From UBA3774 sp045600025 (lineage in GTDB: Bacteria > Bacillota > Clostridia > Lachnospirales > Lachnospiraceae), in contig JAZRXC010000023.1 of NCBI GenBank assembly GCA_045600025.1, positions 1-51,126 of the forward strand: 51,126 nt of DNA, read 5' to 3'. Under the pieces are notes generated by a model. That model was not told the origin of the DNA. It worked only from the letters and a program-made list of their open reading frames with translations, and ran no database searches. The translations under genes were made by a program, and so were the position numbers. This document shows positions 47,248 to 51,126 of this stretch, in pieces; position 1 is the stretch's first letter; each line of letters starts with the position of its first letter.

Positions 47248-48210
47248 TTAGTTTAAAACAGTTTTTATAGTTTCAAGATTTTTATTCATAATGTCCAGAT
47301 ATGTCGCTCCGGACTCTATCTCCTCGGCAGTCACTGCCTGCATCGAATTCATCTCCGCCACCTGCGCCGCTTTTTCTGATGCTGATATGATTGCCTCTGC
47401 TATCCTGCCGTCGCTGCCCTCAAGCTTCAGCACATAGGTAAGCTCCAGTTCGCAGACTTTTGAAGCGAGAAATGTTATCGTCTCAAAGCTTGCTTCGCTT
47501 TCTGCCGAGCAACCTGGAAATGCTGCATAATATGATAAATCATAATCATCCGCAAGATAGCGGAACGGGAAACGGTCTCCGAATAGCAGCGTCTTTCGCG
47601 GCGCATTTGCCACTGCAGTTTGGTATTCTTCATCGAGTTTATTCAGCTCGGAAATGTAGCTTTCTGCATTACTTTCATAAGTATCTGTATGCTCTGCATC
47701 AATCTTTATTAGTGCGTCGCAGATTGCCTCTACGCATGCTTTTGCGTTTTTCAGTGACAGCCAGATGTGTTCGTCGTATTCCGTCTCTTTTTTCTCTTCT
47801 TCAGCTTCCATTCCCTCACGGATTTCTTCTTCTTTTACGGAACTTCCGAGAACCTCCATAAGGTTTAGCACAATCATGTTTTTATTTGTCGCTGATTTTA
47901 ATGCTTCGGTTGCCCACTCATCAGACTCGCCGCCCACATATATGAACAGATCACAATTTGATATCGCTACCATATCCGAAACGGTGGGCTGATAGCTGTG
48001 CATGTCCACGCCATTTGCGCAAAGGAGCTTCAAATCTATGTCCGATGAACACTTGCCGAGCACATTTGCCGTCCAGTCGTATTCCGGAAATATCGTTGTA
48101 ACTATGGATACTTCAGCGTCGGTCTTTTCAGGGGCGCTTCCGCAGCCGCATAATGCATTTGAGATAAGCGAGATTATTAATATTGCTATTGAAAATTTTT
48201 TCATACTCAT
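47248..48210 (-). CDS. znuA: Metal ABC transporter substrate-binding lipoprotein
   Basis: 320 residues. Signal peptide with lipobox LCGC near 20-23. Cluster 9 binding-protein features: VTTIFPEYDWTANVLG near 38, CANGVDMHSYQPTVSD near 64 (metal-ligand His near 72), DEHIWLSLKNAKA near 148 (His near 150), LLFGDRFPFRYLADDYDLSYY near 207-227 and a final Asp region. The usual His-rich loop is replaced by an acidic, Glu-rich stretch (GMEAEEEKKETEYDEH). The ATG overlaps the regulator stop by 4 bases. It captures zinc (or manganese) for ZnuBC. Confidence 0.92.
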   Translation of the reverse strand: MSMKKFSIAILIISLISNALCGCGSAPEKTDAEVSIVTTIFPEYDWTANVLGKCSSDIDLKLLCANGVDMHSYQPTVSDMVAISNCDLFIYVGGESDEWATEALKSATNKNMIVLNLMEVLGSSVKEEEIREGMEAEEEKKETEYDEHIWLSLKNAKACVEAICDALIKIDAEHTDTYESNAESYISELNKLDEEYQTAVANAPRKTLLFGDRFPFRYLADDYDLSYYAAFPGCSAESEASFETITFLASKVCELELTYVLKLEGSDGRIAEAIISASEKAAQVAEMNSMQAVTAEEIESGATYLDIMNKNLETIKTVLN

Positions 48211-48602
48211 TTACCCCTGCAGCTTCCGCATAAACCTATGAGAACTGTCTCGCCGCGATCCACTTCAAAGTCTTTGTATTTGGCTGCGCTCGTGGTTATC
48301 GCATTTGTATCAGCATCCTCCATGTGAATGGTCTTGCCGCATTTTTTGCATGTCAGATGTATGTGCTCGCGGCAGCTGTCCGTGGCTACGTATTGATAAA
48401 ATGCCTGGCGGCTGCCATGGCGCACGCTGCGGCGCACGAGGCCTTCATTCTCCAGCTGTGCAAGGTTTCTGTATACCGCGCTGATACTGATTGTATCGTC
48501 ACCTATCAGCTCCGCAATGTCATTTGCAGAGAACAGCTCGTGCGGGTGTTGTTCAAAGAGCAGCTGCAGCATCTTTCTTTGTTCTGTCTGATAACCGGTC
48601 AA
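48207..48602 (-). CDS. Fur family regulator, probably Zur
   Basis: 131 residues from a TTG at 48602, seven bases after AGGAG; no ATG fits before residue 11. The winged helix has SISAVYRNLAQLENEGLVRR near 38-57. Metal sites: EHIHLTCKKCGKTIHM near 80-95 (His-rich regulatory site and CKKC) and GLCGSC near 123-128 (structural zinc). It heads the operon with znuACB, so it probably represses zinc uptake when zinc is present. The neighbourhood is the main reason to prefer Zur over Fur or PerR. Confidence 0.9.
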   Translation of the reverse strand: MTGYQTEQRKMLQLLFEQHPHELFSANDIAELIGDDTISISAVYRNLAQLENEGLVRRSVRHGSRQAFYQYVATDSCREHIHLTCKKCGKTIHMEDADTNAITTSAAKYKDFEVDRGETVLIGLCGSCRGK

Positions 48603-48617
48603 ATCGCGTCTCCTTCG

Positions 48618-48669
48618 AATTTGCGAATTAGTCGCAAATTATTATATTGGTCTCTCGCATTTATGTCAA
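48618..48669 (-). promoter_or_regulatory. Promoter and palindromic operator of the zur-znuACB operon
   Basis: Minus strand TTGACA (48664-48669), 17-base spacer, TATAAT (48641-48646), all consensus. Immediately after the -10 lies a perfect palindrome with 9-bp arms aatttgcga (48618-48626) and tcgcaaatt (48632-48640) around 5 bases, covering the transcription start. This position suits autorepression. Confidence 0.82.
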
Positions 48670-48690
48670 GAAAAAAAACACGTTGCTGTA

Positions 48691-48719
48691 TTGTTGCTTT
48701 ATATCAATAATGATATAAT
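48691..48719 (+). promoter_or_regulatory. Promoter of the AEC carrier gene
   Basis: TTGTTG (48691-48696), 17-base spacer, extended -10 TGATATAAT (TATAAT 48714-48719), divergent from the zur promoter. Confidence 0.7.
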
Positions 48720-48754
48720 TGCTAATTAATAAGAGAATATGGTCGGAGGCGCAT

Positions 48755-49693
48755 ATGGAATTATCGCTTTTACTTCTTCAGAAGATTCTTACAATGCTCA
48801 TTATGATTTTGATGGGGTTTTCTCTCGTTAAGACGAAAAAGGTATCTGCGGATGCCAGCCAGACCATGGCCTCTATCTGCGTTAACTGGCTGAATCCTCT
48901 TTCTATATTGAATTCATTTTTGCTTGGTTACAGTCCCGAGAAGCAATCCGGTCTTCTTCTTGGTTTTGCCTGCTCTTTCGCTTTCATGATTGTCTATATT
49001 TTCATCGGAAAGCTCTTAAAAAAGCCACTTAAATTAACTGATGGCGAAGAAGCTTGCTGTATTTACTCCAATGCCGGCAACTACATCATTCCCCTTGTTT
49101 ATGCTCTTTTCGGTTCAGAGGCAATCTTCTACTGTTCTGCTCTTATAACCGTACAGAGCCTGTTCCTTTGGACGCACGGATATTACACTGTCAGCGTATC
49201 AAAGGATTTCAATATTAAGAAAATCTTTAATCGCAACCTGATTGCAGTGTTTGTAGGCGCTATTATCTTCTTCTGCCGGATTCCCGTTCCGACGGTTGTG
49301 AGTGATTTCACCGATATGATGACTGTTTCTATGACCCCTGTTGCTATGTTTATGATAGGTATGTTGATGGCCGGTTCCGACCTTAAGAAAATCATGTCGA
49401 GAAAGAAAAACTATCTCATCTGCGCATTGAGACTTATCGTAATTCCGTTATTTGCCCTCGGACTTATGAAAATAAGCGGTATCGTCACCGCTTTTCCCTT
49501 TGCATATCAGCCTATGCTTATTCTGATGATGGGGCTCTCCGGCCCCGTTGCCGTAATGATAACACAGCTCACCGCAGTGCACGGATCCAAAGAAGACTCC
49601 GAAAATGTCGGCAGCATCACTGTAATGTCAACAATCTTCAGCCTCGTAACAATCCCTGTTATAGTGCTGCTATTCCAGCTGGTGTTCGGGTAA
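48755..49693 (+). CDS. AEC (auxin efflux carrier) family transporter
   Basis: 312 residues from the ATG at 48755 (GGAGGCGCAT ahead); the longer frame starts at the promoter. Ten hydrophobic segments in two five-helix halves. Family features: MILMGFSLVKTKKVSADASQ near 16-35, SNAGNYIIPLVYALFG near 105-120 (crossover GN motif), TPVAMFMIGMLMAGSD near 195-210, MGLSGPVAVMITQLTAVHG near 258-276. AEC proteins carry organic acids such as malate or malonate; the substrate here is not readable. It converges on the phosphatase gene with 3 bases between. Confidence 0.9.
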   Translation: MELSLLLLQKILTMLIMILMGFSLVKTKKVSADASQTMASICVNWLNPLSILNSFLLGYSPEKQSGLLLGFACSFAFMIVYIFIGKLLKKPLKLTDGEEACCIYSNAGNYIIPLVYALFGSEAIFYCSALITVQSLFLWTHGYYTVSVSKDFNIKKIFNRNLIAVFVGAIIFFCRIPVPTVVSDFTDMMTVSMTPVAMFMIGMLMAGSDLKKIMSRKKNYLICALRLIVIPLFALGLMKISGIVTAFPFAYQPMLILMMGLSGPVAVMITQLTAVHGSKEDSENVGSITVMSTIFSLVTIPVIVLLFQLVFG

Positions 49694-49703
49694 GGTTTAC
49701 CCG
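49687..49703. terminator. Hairpin shared by two converging genes
   Basis: cgggtaa (49687-49693) and ttacccg (49697-49703), 7-bp arms with a GGT loop. The TAA of the AEC gene and the TAA of the phosphatase gene are each one half of the stem. Plus-strand reading later meets TTTTTT at 49711-49716, so termination is possible but not classical. Confidence 0.55.
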
Positions 49704-50866
49704 CTTATCAGTTTTTTCAGCTCCTCTATCTCCTGCTGCGTCATGCCGGCATCCAGCAGATATTTTTCCGCATCTTCTGTGTAAGATGCGGTTTTTAATA
49801 CGTCAAGGTCTTCTGTTCCGTGCAAATATGATGCAAACGCATTGAAGTATAAATCTACGATTGCGTTATATTTCTTCGGAGTATCCTGCATAGTAACATG
49901 GTAATAGTTATCATACGTCTTCATGTAATCGCTTAGCATCTCATCGTAAGATGCTCCGGCAAGGGCCTCAAGCAGCATACATACGAATCCTGTGCGGTCC
50001 TTGCCCTCCAAGCAATGAATGTAAATCTTTCCTTTTGAGTTCAGCATCTGTGAAAGGCCTGCCGCAAGCTTTTGCTTGAATGCGTCTGATCCGTAATTCG
50101 AACTCATATCCAGCGTTGCTACCTGTCCTGCCTCATATAAGTTCTTTGCATACTCAGAAGCAAATCCCTCTTCATAAAAGTACCCTTCAATATCTTCGAC
50201 TGAATCTGCAAGGTCAAGTATAAAGCTTATCTCATTTTCCTTAAGAAGTGCATTTGCATATATTGCTCTGTTTTTTGCATCGTCAACCGGTGACGCACCG
50301 CGGAAAATAAAATCCTTTTTAATCGTCCCACCGCTTAATGCTCGGAAATTTGCAAATGCAATATCATCAGAATATTCGCTTCTGTCATTAGAATAGGTTT
50401 GGCTCAGCGTCTCCTGAATATCGATGTATTTCCCCTCTTCGCGCACCGTAACCATAGCACTGTCGCCGTCCTTGAGCCCGGATTTATTCCATAACCCCTG
50501 GTTGTTACATGTTACCGCAATATACTTATATCCCGGATATCCTACTATCAAAGGCTGCCCCGTGCGCACATAATAACCGTTGTAAAAAGGAATATCTTCA
50601 AATGATAAGCCGTTACTGAACACTATGTCACAACTGTCGCCGAATTTGAAACCGGCATCAAGGAACTCTTCTATTGATATATTCAAAAAAACCGCATCGT
50701 ATTTTTCGTCCTGACTTATATCCGCCTGCTTTTCAGCATCCAGCAAGGGAGTCTGCGAGTCAGCCGGCATAACACCGGCGGATAATGAAACTGCCGGCTT
50801 TTTAGCGCAAGCCGAAAGTACAAGAAGAACGATGAGTAACAGGGCAAATGTAATTCTGCGTTTCAT
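49697..50866 (-). CDS. Secreted lipoprotein tyrosine phosphatase (Y_phosphatase3-like)
   Basis: 389 residues. Signal peptide MKRRITFALLLIVLLVLSAC with lipobox LSAC. Residues 60-160 form an extra beta-type module (FGDSCDIVFSNGLSFEDIPFYNGYY). The phosphatase domain follows: FRGASPVDDAKNRA near 190, and the P-loop IHCLEGKDRTG near 285-295, whose Cys and Arg form the CX5R catalytic site. KTYDNYYHVTM near 325 follows. Such enzymes remove phosphate from Tyr, lipids or small molecules outside the cell. TTGACT-17-TATAAT (50900-50928) is its promoter. Confidence 0.85.
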   Translation of the reverse strand: MKRRITFALLLIVLLVLSACAKKPAVSLSAGVMPADSQTPLLDAEKQADISQDEKYDAVFLNISIEEFLDAGFKFGDSCDIVFSNGLSFEDIPFYNGYYVRTGQPLIVGYPGYKYIAVTCNNQGLWNKSGLKDGDSAMVTVREEGKYIDIQETLSQTYSNDRSEYSDDIAFANFRALSGGTIKKDFIFRGASPVDDAKNRAIYANALLKENEISFILDLADSVEDIEGYFYEEGFASEYAKNLYEAGQVATLDMSSNYGSDAFKQKLAAGLSQMLNSKGKIYIHCLEGKDRTGFVCMLLEALAGASYDEMLSDYMKTYDNYYHVTMQDTPKKYNAIVDLYFNAFASYLHGTEDLDVLKTASYTEDAEKYLLDAGMTQQEIEELKKLISG

Positions 50867-50899
50867 ATATTAAGTCTCCGATTTTTTAACTTGTTGTAA

Positions 50900-50928
50900 A
50901 TTATATGTTCATAAAATCGCATAGTCAA
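50900..50928 (-). promoter_or_regulatory. Promoter of the lipoprotein phosphatase gene
   Basis: TTGACT (50923-50928), 17-base spacer, TATAAT (50900-50905) on the minus strand, 34 bases before the start codon. Confidence 0.8.
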
Positions 50929-51074
50929 TTCAAATCATTTCCTTTTATTCTTGCTTATATTATTTTTCTAAAGTATACTTTGCTTAACTGCTGTTAGTAT
51001 ATAAATAAACCAAATTAAAATGAGATTCCTCTTGTTAGCCAGGTAATATATAATTATGTGAGGAGGAACTCATC

Positions 51075-51126
51075 ATGCCACGTAAAAGACCTAAACACGA
51101 TAAACAGTTCAAACTGAATGCTCTCA
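51075..51126 (+). mobile_element. Start of an IS3-family transposase OrfA (cut by window edge)
   Basis: ATG with AGGAGG at 51061-51066; the visible codons give MPRKRPKHDKQFKLNAL, the typical basic opening of IS3/IS150-type OrfA helix-turn-helix proteins. Only 17 residues are in the window. The element's left inverted repeat should lie somewhere in 51000-51050, but its end cannot be fixed without the right end. The 208 bases between the phosphatase gene and this ATG hold the phosphatase promoter and otherwise only AT-rich sequence. Confidence 0.7.

Overview
The window reads as chromosomal DNA of an anaerobic Gram-positive Firmicute of class Clostridia, most like a Lachnospiraceae genus such as Butyrivibrio or Pseudobutyrivibrio. 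The reasons are a pyruvate phosphate dikinase, a three-subunit NAD-linked [FeFe] hydrogenase, strong GGAGG ribosome sites, consensus sigma-A promoters (TTGACA-17-TATAAT), the infB translation operon order of Gram-positives, and a surface-protein operon of a style common in that family. The species assignment is inference. Nearly all genes lie on the minus strand. No stretch of more than 300 bases lacks a gene.

Layout. 1-840: a decayed Rpn-type nuclease/transposase tail, then a Phd/YefM antitoxin plus PemK/MazF-like toxin with a TGTACA operator. 918-8200: single genes and small operons (DUF2804 protein; a membrane alpha/beta hydrolase; a TipA-like MerR regulator; nitroreductase-msrA-proC; an autoregulated Fic protein). 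8481-18766: ppdK, two tandem MATE exporters behind queA, an SH3 membrane protein, a divergent dicarboxylate/amino-acid symporter and a HAD phosphatase. 18803-30470: tRNA-Arg(CCG), pnp, rpsO (both with structured leaders), an NlpC/P60 wall hydrolase, then the co-directional rimP-nusA-L7Ae-infB-rbfA-nrnA-truB-ribF operon, which lacks ylxR.

30533-34693: hydC-hydB-hydA, encoding an electron-bifurcating type [FeFe] hydrogenase. 34841-38616: an ABC exporter pair under a promoter whose spacer is filled by an 18-bp palindrome, and a third MATE exporter. 38785-45357: a five-gene operon for the cell envelope, made of a multidomain DD-peptidase (VanX/VanY type), a transglutaminase with Ig-like domains, an MBOAT acyltransferase, an SGNH-like partner whose nucleophile position is Cys, and a small lipoprotein. 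This is the best candidate for an undescribed system. 45584-48602: tRNA-Ser(GGA) and a zur-znuA-znuC-znuB zinc uptake operon with a palindromic operator. 48755-50866: an AEC carrier and a secreted lipoprotein tyrosine phosphatase that converge through one shared hairpin. 51075-end: the first codons of an IS3-type transposase OrfA.

How the genes work together. The central blocks are housekeeping: translation and RNA turnover, PPDK in glycolysis/gluconeogenesis, and hydrogenase for disposal of reductant as H2. The flanks carry mobile-element debris and a toxin-antitoxin pair. Regulatory DNA is unusually legible here: several promoters contain well-placed palindromes (YefM, MerR, Fic, TetR-like and Zur types), and these are listed separately. 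All family calls come from reading translated motifs by eye; no database search was run.
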